Origin: Persicaria tinctoria
Lineage: Eukaryota; Streptophyta; Magnoliopsida; Caryophyllales; Polygonaceae
Length of the DNA stretch: 64,000 nucleotides
Assembly: GCA_037127255.1 (NCBI GenBank)
Contig: JBANSL010000013.1
Span: forward strand, 24,709,688 to 24,773,687
Direction: 5' to 3'
Numbering within the stretch: position 1 is the first letter of the stretch; each line of letters starts with the position of its first letter. Positions 33,681 through 45,058 of this stretch are shown here, in pieces. The notes under the pieces were generated by a model, which saw only the letters and a list, made by a program, of their open reading frames with translations, was not told the origin of the DNA and did not search any database. The position numbers were made by a program, and so were the translations under genes.

Positions 33681-34224
33681 CCGCATTTTGTGATGGCTGT
33701 TTATGTGACTTTCATAACCAAAATAAGTTATGGAATCCATGAATTTGGCAAAAATATCAGATTCATGAATTTGACAAAGATCAGATTCTATGATTTTTGG
33801 CATCAACATAAGATCAGAGTCATGAAAACAGATTGAAAAAAATCAGATTCTGAATTTGTGCTGGCTGTTACACTATGAGACATTGGCAATAACAAAAAAG
33901 AGTGTTGTTGAATCACAACTTTCATTTACTTCAATTCAAACATGATGGTTACACATGAGAACTTTCTCTAAATTAGTCTCAACTAAAAATTTAGAAATTT
34001 CAGTACAAAGAAAAGTGCCACAACACCAAAGATCCTTGTGAATCAGCCGCCATGGATGAACAACCTAGATTGCACTGGCTTCCTCGCCTCTCTTCTCGCT
34101 CTCTCTCTCTCTCTCGATCTCTCAATGGCTTCTTCACTCTTCTCTCGTCTCTCAATCACTTCAAAGCCGCTCTCTTCTTTCCTTTTATTTTGTTTTATTT
34201 TTTAAATGAAAATCCTAACAGATT

Positions 34225-34343
34225 TAATGGAGGGGCACCAGGCGAAAAAAAACGAAACCTCAGGGGTATTTGGCGAATTTACCCAAACTTTTGCACACCC
34301 GGCGAATTTGTCCTTACCTCAGGGGCACCAGGCGAAAATTCCG
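34225..34343. repeat. MULE right terminal inverted repeat
   Basis: Ends GGCGAAAATTCCG and is followed by AAAGAAATA. Confidence 0.9.
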
Positions 34344-34397
34344 AAAGAAATATTAAACACTACCTTGGAGTTGAAGTGGTCCAAGTGGTGCGACTTA

Positions 34398-35244
34398 GAG
34401 CACTTTTAACGGGGACTGTAGAGGATGCTAAATGTTAAAAAAATTATAAAATATTGGAGGAGTGGGTTTCCGGATGCTTGTGAGATGCCTAATTGGCATC
34501 GATGCCAATGGAAAGAAATTAATGGGATGTCAGGGTTTTTTTTTGTTTACCGAAATTAAAGGCAAAAGTGGACAGGTGTCGCAACACAGGTGGCCAAGGC
34601 TGACGCGCGGGTGCAGAGCTGCAGGACACGTGTCGCCATAGCAGAGGACGATGGCCGAGCGGCTGAGATTGCATGGAACGGACGGCTGTGATTGGATCTG
34701 GCCGATTTAAAATAAATTCATATAATGTTGATTTTAGTATGTAAAATGTAAATTTTTTTTTAAAAAAAATTACCAAAATACTAGATTCATTTTTCTCTAC
34801 ACATAGACATCAAATTTGAATATGTTTCGACGTAATTTGAAAAAAATGATTTATTTTGATATAATTATATTGTAATTTTGCTCGGTAAATTGGATCTTGG
34901 TCATTCGATGTCCGATTGCTTATTATAATACCTTTCCGGATAGGGAATCACGTCACGAACAAAACTCACAGTTACGTCGTGACCTACGAGCCTTTTATAA
35001 TTACATTTTAGTAATTAAACACTAATATAATATTATAATCATATTATAAACATATTGGAAATAATTGTTATAGAAGGGTATATTTGTAAATTGAATTGGT
35101 AAAAAAAGATGGATTTTGGGATGCTATGGATGATATTGTTAAACTGAAAAAAGTGAGAAAGAGATGCTATGCTGATGTGACGGAGAGAGATGAATAAAAA
35201 AGTAGTAATTTTAGTATCTTGAATAGTAACTGATAAACATGGCC
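34398..35244. mobile_element. Possible Harbinger-type MITE
   Basis: Flanked by TTA (34395-34397, 35245-35247). The ends are weakly inverted: GAGCACTTTTAACGGGGAC on the left and GGCCATGTTTATCAGTTAC (reverse complement) on the right. There is no ORF. The ends are too diverged for certainty. Confidence 0.4.
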
Positions 35245-35585
35245 TTATACTTATGATTTATGAGATTTTTATGACTGAATAATTTGGTCAGCGGGTTATT
35301 ATTAAAGTTTTTTTTTTGGTTGGCATAAAATTTAATTTTTACGCCCTCCGATTATATTTGTAATTTTTGTAGAGTATAAAAATTGATTAGTTACCATCTG
35401 ATTTCTAAATAAAAATATAAAGCCATGAAAAAAAATTAGAAATAAAAATTAAAAGGATCACTCGTAACTATTTAATTAAACATGGAATTAATGATTGAGC
35501 CATGCTAGCGAAGCTTCTTTGCATATTATTATTCCTCGAATATTATTAGCTGTCTCCTTACTTTGGAAGGTGAATAATCCAAAGC

Positions 35586-35846
35586 GCGTACGGCCAAGCG
35601 GTGTATACTAATCCGTAGGGCCAAGTCGAAGTGGTGAAGTGGTCTGTGTGCAGGTAGGTGAGGTTGCGACCGCTGATCGCACTTTGCGTAAGTGGTACTA
35701 AGCCACCTCAAAAAATCCCGCAAGGGGTTTCTGGGGTATGGGACCGCGAAGCGGTGGGACCAGTCACTATAAAAAGTTTACCCTACCAAAGTTAGTATGT
35801 CCTCGCATCGAACCCCGGAATGACCGCTCTTTATTCACCAATTCAT
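35586..35846 (+). mobile_element. SINE-like retroposon (261 bp) with 17-bp target duplication
   Basis: GGTGAATAATCCAAAGC occurs at 35569-35585 and again at 35847-35863, a perfect 17-bp duplication typical of LINE-mobilised retroposons. The insert starts with an A-box-like ACGGCCAAGCGGT and has a B-box-like CATCGAACCCC near 35815, but the two are about 220 bases apart, much more than in tRNA. There is no poly(A) tail. The insert is GC-richer than its flanks. Confidence 0.65.
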
Positions 35847-35863
35847 GGTGAATAATCCAAAGC

Positions 35864-36690
35864 AACGCATATAAATTAAATAAATTGTTGTGTTACCTGT
35901 CTTTACTCCAAAACACCAAGGACATTAACGACAAAATGTCACCTAAATTACATTTTTTTTAAGTATTAAAAATTTTCTTTCAAATTTTCTGTTTAGACCA
36001 CACAATACTCAATTCAAATCCTCTACAACACTTCCTATATACTAGGTGAAGCGTTGCACGTTTAGCGTGCGGTCTTATCATATATATCGGACCATGTTCG
36101 GACTCTCAATACTTATTCAAAACTCGAGACTTTCACTGTGAACGTTAAATACCAATAAAAAATCCTACACAAAATATGGGACGAAGTAGACATTCTAAAA
36201 TCAAACAAGTTAAACCAAATTAATGAAGTCACCCAGTTAAAATTTTAGGAGGCAATAATGCACAACAAACTTGCACTGTCATGATATATGGATCAATCAA
36301 TATCACCCACTAAAGAGATGAATCCACATTATCACTTTACTATCAATTCAGAATTGCAACACTATATCTTCGATGCAGTTAAGAAAAATCTAGTAAAAAA
36401 CCTGATTGATTCTTACATTGAACTACTAAATTAGAACCCCAACAATGATTCATGAATAGCCTGGGCAATTTGAAAGAGTATCTCTAAAATGATGAGTAGA
36501 CTCCGTGTCTACTAGTCTTTTGGAGGATTAGTTACCTGAATCCCTTCATATGAACATATCTACACCAGGATAAGGTAAATGAGCTAAACATTGGGAGGGG
36601 GGGGGGGGGGGAACTGCCACATAAAAAATACTTCGTATAAGGTAAGGCAAGACGTAGCGCAAATATTAGTGGCTCACATACAGATCATAA
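35864..36690. other. Intergenic, nothing recognised
   Basis: AT-rich. A 15-base G run lies at 36597-36611. Confidence 0.5.
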
Positions 36691-36816
36691 GAAGAAGAGG
36701 AGGAAGAGGATGACGACGAAGGATACAAGTCTGCCGATGAAGGTGATGGGAACTTCATTCCTTCTCTCGACATTGAGGAAGAAGAGGATGCAGATGACCT
36801 TGATGATTTCGTTTGA
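36691..36816 (+). pseudogene. Acidic C-terminal exon-like fragment (unidentified)
   Basis: A 42-codon frame after an in-frame stop, very acidic: EEEEEDDDEGYKSADEGDGN, then IPSLDIEEEEDADDLDDFV, ending TGA. Composition suggests the tail of a nuclear or chaperone-like protein. The antisense Ser-rich ORF (36666-36902) is its shadow. No parent gene is recognised; it may be a captured fragment. Confidence 0.25.
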
Positions 36817-37918
36817 CCTACTGCCTGACCATCCACCGGTCCACTCCTATTCCACTTGAAGTCTTTCTTTTCTTTAATCTCTCTTATGTTTTGGACTTGC
36901 ATTTAATATATATGATGATTTATACTTGTTTTATTATATTATTATATTTTCAATTTGGTTTTATTACATCATGAACATATTTTATACTATTAAACTTGAA
37001 AGTAACAAAAGTGTTAATTTTTACATGATTTATAGAAAAGTGATCGTCGTTGCCTGTAAGGCACACTATAGTGTTAGGCTAGTCCCATCACTTTTCTTCG
37101 CCTCTAGCTATTTTAAACACTGATGTAAAATACATTACATTCTACCTTGAAATAAGTGAAGAAGTGGGCGAAGATCATATTTATATTGCTAACAATATAA
37201 ACCAACCTTAAATTTTTGTAACTTTGTTGAAGCTCGATTGACATGTTTCTTCATCATGGTATTCTAAGAAATGTACCAAACAGTACAAAACCAAGGATCC
37301 AAGGATTATACCTGAAATTGTAGATAAAGAATTTAATATGATTATTTCTACCGAAACATAAACTTCAAGAAGATGAAGAAGTTAACTACAAGACTAAGCA
37401 TGTTGCAATCTTTAGTTTTGAAACCCCAATATTTTGCATAAATAAAAACAAATCATTTGGCCTTTGGGGTGATTACTAACTTCCTAGAGTTGTAAGAATG
37501 AGATTGTCCGTGAGTCTTCAATGTGATTCATGCAACCTACACATGTCTTTTTCTGTTCTCTTTTCTATGACAACTTCATACCTTTCCACCACCTCTTTTT
37601 CCCATTCTCATTAATTTCTACCACTTTAAATATGCAAACCTCCAAATTGACTCAAATATTTACTCATACGCTTCTCTCGTTGGGTTTGTCTCATCTCTCT
37701 TCCCCCTTCCTTCATCGTCCTAATACATTCGTCTTTGGTTTCACCACGTTTTTCTTCTTCTATAACCCTCTTTACAAGGTGTTATATCTTCTTCGTTTTT
37801 TTGTCGGATGTATCCTTTGTTTGGTAAATTAGAGATCCTCGAACAACAAGTTACTAAAGCCATGTCATTCCAAATTTATATTGGGAATACTTCATATTAA
37901 AAGATGAAAAAAGAAATA
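36817..37918. other. Intergenic, nothing recognised
   Basis: ORFs at 36926-37123 and 37530-37832 are hydrophobic, low-complexity translations of T-rich DNA with no recognisable domain. Confidence 0.5.
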
Positions 37919-38551
37919 TTCCTCACTTTCTCAACGTTTGTCGTCTTTTGGGAGGCACATCAATATCTTTCTCACTTTAGGGCCCCATTTGTCTTTTAGG
38001 AGGCACCTCAATATCTTCCTCACTTTCTCAACGTTCTTAAAGGTCTTGCCGAGAGAGTCAAGGTTGTTGGTGATTTCCGTGAACCGTGTGAACATGGCCT
38101 TGATAGACTCATCAGGCTTCATTTTGAAAAGTTCATACTTTCGAAGGAAGATACTGATCTTGGTGTCATTCACTTGGCTAGTTCCTTCGTAGGTGACAAC
38201 CAGCTTGTCCCAAATCTCTTTAGCTGACCTACAAGATGAAATACGGTTAAACTCATCAGTGCTAAGACCACGATATAGTAACTTAATAGTCCTGTAGTTT
38301 TTGGAAACGAGTTCAAGATCCGCTTGGATAAATTCAGCCTCGGTCTTCGCAACTTCGGTTCCATTTGGACCGTCTTTCTCTGGAACCTTCGGACCATTCT
38401 CTATAATGTTCCAAAGTTCCAGATCTTGATCTATAATGAACATTTTCATCAAGGATCTCCAGTGGACGAAGTTGTTTCCTACAAAGAGTGGTGGTCTACC
38501 GGTAGACCTTCCTTGTGCAAATCCTCTGCTTGCTTCACCAGAAATGATCAA
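37919..38551 (-). pseudogene. Sirevirus-type copia gag, truncated second internal copy
   Basis: On the minus strand it starts MIISGEASRGFAQGRSTG and is open for 206 codons (WRSLMKMFIIDQDLELWN, then DEFNRISSCRSAKEIWDKL, then LRKYELFKMKPDESIKAMF). It closely matches the gag at 46731-47255. The last about 60 bp are duplicated (KVRKILRCLLKDKWGP then KVRKILMCLPKDD), after which homology ends near 37919. It lies beyond the 3' LTR of the copia element, with its own primer-binding site. Confidence 0.85.
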
Positions 38552-38589
38552 AACTCACAAGATTGTGAGATCAAAAGCAGTGAGTAAAG

Positions 38590-38601
38590 CTCTTATACCA
38601 A
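38590..38601 (-). other. Primer-binding site for the truncated copia copy
   Basis: The minus strand TGGTATAAGAGC (one change from TGGTATCAGAGC) lies immediately inside the LTR at 38604. Confidence 0.8.
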
Positions 38602-38603
38602 TT

Positions 38604-39665
38604 GAAGGTTCGATAATGTATAAAAAAGTAATATAAAGATACTCTAGAAGGGGGGTTGAATAGAGTATGCCGATTTTTCGCAGATAATCTCAAGACTTTT
38701 GAAGCTTTTGCAAAACCCTTTGAGATTAGATGTAATTATTTCTTCTGGCAAACCTGAATCACAACAGAGTTATACAATTCGAAACAAGTGCGGAAATATG
38801 GTAAAGCAGTAAGTACAGGACGCAATGAATTGTTTACGAGGTTCGGCACGAACTTGGCCTACGTCCCCGCCTAGGGTTCTTCCACAAACCTAGGATTCAA
38901 CCGACTTTTATTGATTCATAAGACTTAGGATCCTAATAGCTCACCGAGAAGCCTCTCTCCTATACAATTGCAATCTAGTCAACTCAAGTTCCATTGGTCT
39001 CCTAGACCAATCTAGAAGAGCCCAACCTCTCTCAGCTATCTAGTACAATCCTCTTACACTTAGTGAATCAATCGCCTAGTGTCCACTTCCTGAGTTACAA
39101 ACTCTTGAGTATAACACTCACTCGAAATATATCCTATAAGCTCACTGTGTAACTCTCAAATGCTTTGAAACAAACTAAACGACTCTTAAGAACTAGCAGA
39201 GAGCACACGAAGAAGACATATCGACTTGAAGGCTTGAGTGCGAATGAGAGCTTGTGTTCAACAAATGTGTATGTCCTCTTTTCTTCATCTCCTTCTTATA
39301 CAGATTAAATCAGCGCCTGGAGATCTTCTTCAACGGCTAGAATCGATTGTGGCTTGGGAAGAAATCTCCACGATCTTCTATTTGTGGAAACTCGGAAGCC
39401 ATGATCTCCAATTTGAATCTTCACGATATCAAGCTTAAGGAAGGAGATAATATTTGAAAACTTGCTGCATATGTTAGTGTATAAATCATACAATAATATC
39501 TGAAAATAAAATACAATAACATATAATAATATTCGGACATAATATGCACATAGTACAGGTTTTGTGTTTCATCAACATAGCTGTAGCTTCAAGACCTTTG
39601 ACACAAGCTATGTTTCAAAGCCTTTGAAATCATTTCCGATTTTCATCAAGGGAGTGGAGTTATCA
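38604..39665 (-). repeat. 3' LTR of copia C1 (shared with the truncated copy)
   Basis: The minus strand runs TGATAACTCC to CCTTCA. It is preceded by the polypurine tract and followed by a primer-binding site and gag, so it sits between two internal regions. Confidence 0.9.
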
Positions 39666-39690
39666 ATCTCCCCCTTGATGAAAGACAAAA
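39666..39690 (-). other. Polypurine tract of copia C1
   Basis: The minus strand TCATCAAGGGGGAGAT abuts the LTR start TGATAACTCC. Confidence 0.85.
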
Positions 39691-40004
39691 CCTGTGCATC
39701 CCTGTAACTTAGTCAAGCAAATTTATCATAAGCAAAATCGGACTAAGTACCTGCATGGGTTAGAAAAATGTTGGATCATAAGTTTTCAAAAGTCAACGAA
39801 AAACATCCAACAAGGTAAAACATTTCAAGGTCTTCCAAGACCCTTGGTTCACAGCAGTTATAAACTTTAAAGTCATTAGCAGATCATCTCCCCCTTTTTG
39901 TCTTTCAACAAAGGGATGAGGGTAAAACAGTAACCAAAAGTTTTAAAGCAATATCCAAAACCAGCAGTGTTCAAAATAGGGGTTAGGGTAGGGTAGGGTA
40001 GGGT
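39691..40004 (-). other. C1 3' untranslated stretch
   Basis: AT-rich. It includes a short GGGTA run (39980-40005) that resembles a telomere repeat only superficially. Confidence 0.5.
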
Positions 40005-41744
40005 TTAAGATTCATCATCAGGAGCATCATCCGTGAACAGTAACCTCAGCTCGTGCAACAACTTAGACAACCCGCTCATCTCCATCGAAAACTCTCTATG
40101 CAGCTCCTTGATATCCAGGCAAACTTCCTCCAAGATCAACTCCAGGTTGTCCATGCGCTCATCAATGGTAGAGGCAGTGAGAAGAGTTTTTTGAGGGAGA
40201 GGCAAGACTCCAAGTCCCCTGGGGGACTGAGTGATGCCAATCTTCTCAAAACTCTTGGAGTCGAATTTACCCATATGATGTTGTTGTTCTTCATTTTTTA
40301 AATCGATTTCAGAAGCTTTGAAGATATGGGTCAAAAGGTTGAAAAAGGGGTGGGGAGTTCCTTTTCTGGCTTTGCGGGTATGAGCCATGGATCCTAGGAT
40401 GGTATTGGCCAGATCAAGATCATGGTCATTCAAAATTTGGTATAAAAGGACCATAGCATTATTAGTTAGGAGGGAGCCAGAGTTGATTCGGGGTAAGAGG
40501 CATCTCACAATGATGTTGAAGATGATTTTTGACTCGAGAGTAAGGGATGAGTGGGTAAGCTGTTTTGTGGTGTTGTTGGATGCTTCGGGGAGCAGGTATT
40601 TGGATCGGGCGAGAGCAACACACTGTTCTTTTGTGGGGGTTTGAGGAGAGGGTGGAAAAGGTCTAAGAAGGCCAAGGAGATCGGTGAAGTCAATGGAGTT
40701 GAAGGTGATTCTAACTCCCTTGACGACTGATTCCAAAGACCAACCATCAGCATTGTGTTTGACTTTTAGGTTTATGTAAAATAGACGGTTGAGTTGGGGA
40801 TAGTAAACGGATTCAAGGTTTAGAAGAGTCCAGGCAGAGGTTTGTTTGAGGAGAGAGATGCAAGGTAGGTTCAAAGCTTCCAAAAACTCAAGATCAATGA
40901 AATCAGAACAACATATCTTACGAGTTCTAAACTCATCTACCCACTTTCCAGCCATCTCAGCATTTTCAAATCAGGAGAAGGGCAAGGATTGGTTTACCTA
41001 GATAAGTGCAGGCGGATCAGCGTTCTTCCTACGAGCCTTTGTGGGAGCAGTCCTCTTGATAGGAGCGCCAAGGCTTCTGAGAGTGTCTTTCCTTGTGCGC
41101 TTGGGAGATGGAGGCTTTCCTGCAGGGACTTTGCGCTTCTTTGGAGATGGGGGAGGAGGAGGAGGAGGAGAAAGAGAAGGAACAGGTTCTGGCTCATCTT
41201 CCTCTTCATTCTCAGACCCCGAGTCCTCAGCGGACCCTTCAACATCGTCTCCCTCAACATCCTCATCGTCGATTGCAGTCTCATCGTCCTCCTCTTCCTC
41301 TTCCTATGGTTCCTCTTCAGTGGGAACCTCCTTCTCTGCATCTCTTAAGGCCTCTTCCTCGGCCTCTTTTCTAGCTTCCTCAGCCTCTTCCTCGGCTATT
41401 TTCCTTGCTTACTCAGCCTCTTCCTCGGCCTTTTTTTTTCTCTTGGCCTCTTCCTCAGCCTCCTTTGCAGCATCTCACTCTAGAATCTCATCAAGATCCT
41501 CCTCTTCCTCAGCAATGATTTTCCTTTTCCCTTTTTGCTTGTCACTGAGAGATTTCTTCGTCGGGCGCTTCAGAGACCGCTTTATTTCAGCAATGGTGCT
41601 CTCAGGGACGGTGCTCGGAACAGTTGCTGGGACAATGGCTTGAGGAGTAGGTTCGGGTTGAGGGGAAGTAACAATGGCCTGGCGTCCTTTGGGGGTAGCG
41701 CCAAGGCTTTTGGGTGTGGAGGTCTTCTTGGATTTGGGTGCCAT
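40005..41744 (-). pseudogene. Sirevirus extra ORF in env position (about 580 codons, with stops)
   Basis: A single minus frame from MAPKSKKTSTPKSLG (41744) to the stop at 40005, with in-frame stops (after DEILE near 41475, near 41410, 41305, and two near 40990). Domains: a Lys/Ser/Pro-rich start; an Ala-Glu-Lys heptad-like repeat (EEEAKRKKAEEEAE); an acidic run; a Pro run followed by the basic PKKRKV, a nuclear-signal look-alike; then a long folded part (MAGKWVDEFRTRKICCSDFI, later YPQLNRLFYINLKV) resembling uncharacterised plant-transposon proteins; and a C-terminal coiled coil. No signal peptide or clear membrane segment is visible, so an envelope role is not supported. The last 316 codons are open. 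Confidence 0.65.
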
Positions 41745-42241
41745 GATGAGATTCGGCGAAGCTTCTAGAAAAAGGTTGAAGAAGGAGTTTAAGAGAGGGT
41801 TTAGGTAATTCTGGAGAGGTGAGGAATAGTTAGGGTAATGTGTGTGGTTTAAAAAGGGTGAGAGGGGTAAGTTGATGGGACGGGTTTAGGGTTCCAAGGA
41901 TAGTAATCATTACACTACCATTTTGAAAATATTTGATTTCCAAAAACAATTCAAATTTCAAACCATCTTGTCACTCTTCAATTTCAAGAAGGAGTATATC
42001 CGAAAATATATTTTCCATAAATAAGAGAACTCGAATATAGGAATTTTTGGAAAATAAAATGTGTAATGTATAAAGAATGTTAAAAATCATAAAAACTATA
42101 TTTGATCAAATATCTAATAAGATATTAACCAAATATATGATCCATTATATGCGCTCTGGCATTCAGCTCACAATCTTTGATATAATTCTCAAAGATCTTG
42201 ACACTGAGTAGAATTTATCTTTCGTAAAGGGAAAGCTCCCC

Positions 42242-42870
42242 CTACGAAAGTGCATCCCTGTTAAGCATTCCGATCTCACGTCTAATGAAGGTGAACCTGT
42301 CCTCTGCCAAAGGCTTAGTAAGGATGTCAGCCCATTGATAATCAGTTGAAATAAAGGATATGGACACATCACCTTTTTCGACGTGGTGTCTAATGAAATG
42401 ATGCCTTACATCAATAAGTTTGGTCCTTGAATGCTGAACAGGATTCTTTGTAATGGAAATGGAACTTGTATTGTCACACTTAATGGGAATACCTTTGAGG
42501 TTGATTGCAAGATCTCTCATTTGTTGAGCTATCTAAAGGATTTGGGAGCAACATGCTCCAACTGCTATGTATTCGGCTTCAGCAGCGGATAGAGCAACTG
42601 AGTTTTGTTTCTTTGAGTGCCAACTGATCAAGGATGCTCCTAAAAATTGGCAACATCCTGACGTGCTCTTCCTATCCACCTTATAGCCTGCAAAATCTGC
42701 ATCAGAATATCCAATTTATGTAAAATCTTTTTGTTTTGGGTACCATAAGTCAAGCTCCTTAGTGCCATTGAGATATCGAAAGATCCGCTTGAAACCTAGC
42801 ACACATGAAAACACTAAAAATGATGTCAGGTCTACTAGCAGTAAGATATAATAAAGATCCAATCATCCCT
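42242..42870 (-). pseudogene. copia C1 RNase H domain
   Basis: Shifted minus frames: GYSDADFAGYKVDRKS-like, then ALSAAEAEYIAVGACCSQ-like, then the open part 42242-42520 (IPIKCDNTSSISITKNP, DVRHHFIRHHVEKGDV, QWADILTKPL). It is the classical end of copia pol, with several indels. Confidence 0.85.
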
Positions 42871-42872
42871 CG

Positions 42873-43823
42873 TTACTCCTTTTGATTGACACTCTTCCTA
42901 GTCTTTTCTTGATCTAGAGATAATGTTGAGCTCATGGGTGTCTTGGCTTCTTTGGATTGTTCCATCTTGAACTTCTTCAAGAGATCCTTAGTGTACTTAC
43001 TTTGGTTGACAAAAATCCCTTTCTTAGATTGATGAACTTTTAATCCCAAAAAGAAGTTGAGTTCACCCATCAAGCTCATCTCAAATTCACTGCACATAAT
43101 ATCAGAAAATTCCTTGCAAAAAGATGTGTTAGTAGCCCCAAACAATATATCATCAACATATATTTGAATAACCAAAATATCCTTTCCTTTGGTCTTGATA
43201 AAAAGAGTCTTGTCGATCAACCCCCTTTTAAAATCATTTTCTAAAAGATATTTTGACAAGCGCTCATACCAAGCTCTTGGGGCTTGTTTCAAACCATATA
43301 GCAATTTGTCTACTTTGTAAACATGATTAGGAAATTCCGAACTTTCAAAACCGGGGGGTTGAGCCACATAGACTTCTTCCTCTAAGAAACCATTAAGAAA
43401 AGCACACTTGACATCCATTTGATATAACTTTATGCTCATAAAAGATGTAAATGCTAATAATATGCGAATGGCTTCAAGTCTAGCTATGGTAGCAAAAGTC
43501 TCCTCTTAGTCAATACCTGCCTCTTGATTGTAGCCTTGAGAAACAAGCCTTGCTTTGTTCCTCACGATCTTACCATTCTCATCTAGCTTGTTCTGAAATA
43601 CCCAACGTGTACCAATGACTGATTGATGCTTTGACATAGGCTTCAAAGTCCATACTTTGTTCCTTTCAAATTCATTAAGCTCACTTTGCTTAGCAATGAT
43701 CCAGTCTGGCTCTTGAAGGGCCTCATCTACCTTATTTGGTTCTATAAGAGAGACAAACGCGTGAAAAGCACAAAGATCTTTAAGTTTAATTAGAACGAGT
43801 TTGAACACTAGATGTAGGGTCAA
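42873..43823 (-). pseudogene. copia C1 reverse transcriptase
   Basis: Two open pieces. 43506-43823 has NEFERNKVWTLKP and RWVFQNKLDENGKIVRNKAR. 42873-43439 has YQMDVKCAFLNGFLEEEVYV, LYGLKQAPRAWYERLSKYL and IQIYVDDILFGATN, so the catalytic Asp residues are present. A stop (TAG, reading EE to a stop) at about 43505 separates the two. It copies element RNA into DNA in virus-like particles. Confidence 0.88.
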
Positions 43824-43848
43824 AGATGATATCCTTTAATGAATTTGA

Positions 43849-45049
43849 TTAGGAGTATTTGAATTTTCTTTTGCTAGTATTAGCTCCTTGATTCGTCACA
43901 CCAGCAGGATTGATTTGTGGTACATCTGACTCCATGAATCTGTTAGGTTCAGTTACAGCAGTTTTTGACGTTTCAACACTTTTGGATTGGTCACCAAGTG
44001 CTTTGGACGAAGCTTCAACACCTTGGGACAATTCTTCAGTGTTGAGAATCTGATCCTGCATATTCCTCTTCTCTGTGTTCTTGATAACAACATCATCACC
44101 ATCCTCGTTCTCTGTATGGATGTTCAGATCTAAATCTGCAACACTTTCACTCAAAGAACCGTCATTGCATTCAATAAATATAACATGTATACTTTCCTCA
44201 AATAACTTGGTACTTTTGTTGAAGATTCTATAAGCTTTGCTACTTGTGGAGTAGCCAAGAAATATACCTTCATCACTATGCGCATTAAAATTCCCAAGGT
44301 TATCTTTTCCATTGTTATGAACAAAACAAGTACAGCCAAAGGGTTTAAAATATGATATAAGTGGTTTAAGGCCTTTGAAAAGTTCATCAGGAGTGTTATT
44401 TAAGATGGAACGAATAAGACAATGATTCAAAATATAGTTAGCTGTGTTAACAACTTCAGCCCAATAGGTTTTATGTAATGCATTTTCTAAAAGCATAGTC
44501 CCGGCCATGTACTCTAGGGTGCGGTTCTTTCGTTCCACCACCCCATTTTGTTGAGGTGTCCTAGGAGCAGAAAAATTATGGGAGATGTCATATTTAGCAC
44601 AAAACAAATCAAACTGAAGTTGATCAAACTCCCTACCATGATCACTTCGAATTGACACTATGGGCTCGTTTCTTAAAGTTTGCAACTCCTTACAAAGTTT
44701 TGAAAACTCAAATAAGGCCTCTGATTTTTCTTTTAAAAATGCAACCCAAGTATATCTAGAAAAATCATCAACAACAACAAGCATGTACTTTTTACCATTG
44801 GGAGATTTGACTCGCATAGGACCACATAAATCCATATGTAAAAGTTCAAGGGGTCTAGAAGAACTTACAACCTTTTTGGGTTTGAAAGAGCATGTACTTT
44901 TTATCTCGTGTGCATGATTTGTACATATCAATACCTTTGAAGTCCATCTCAAGTAGTCCTCTTACAAGCCCTTTGGACACACGCTTTTGTAGTGTATGTG
45001 GGCTTACATGACCGAGTCTCCTGTGCCAGAGCTTTGGATCGTCCGTCAA
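43849..45049 (-). pseudogene. copia C1 integrase with GAG-pre-integrase zinc domain
   Basis: 44855-45049 reads LWHRRLGHVSPHTLQKR, the H-H half of the zinc site, with C..C after it. A frame change follows, then 43849-44952 has HMDLCGPM (first D), IRSDHGREF (second D), PQQNGVVERKNRTLEYMAG (E) and a C-terminal extension rich in Glu, Asp and Ser. The catalytic triad is intact, but the frame shift and downstream breaks disable it. Confidence 0.88.
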
Positions 45050-45058
45050 AGCCTTTAG

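Larger units (their letters stand above)
31212..34343 (+). mobile_element. Mutator-like element (MULE), internally deleted, 3.1 kb
   Basis: Terminal inverted repeats of about 117 bp (31212-31328 and 34225-34343), nearly identical, start CGGAATTTTCGCCTGGTGCC. Both sides carry AAAGAAATA (31203-31211, 34344-34352), a perfect 9-bp target duplication diagnostic for Mutator. Inside are separate pieces of a MULE transposase gene on the plus strand, plus two minisatellite tracts. The first catalytic part of the transposase is missing, so the element cannot move on its own. Confidence 0.93.

Noticed and set aside
39980..40006. Telomere-like GGGTA repeats
   Set aside because: Only a few units, GGTAG rather than TTTAGGG, at the end of a retrotransposon ORF; nothing subtelomeric around it.
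40005..40955. A true viral envelope gene
   Set aside because: No signal peptide, transmembrane span or cysteine pattern is visible. The position alone (after pol) is not evidence of function.
41041..41643. Serine-rich 200-codon ORF on the plus strand
   Set aside because: It is the antisense of the KEEA repeat and acidic run of the Sirevirus extra ORF.
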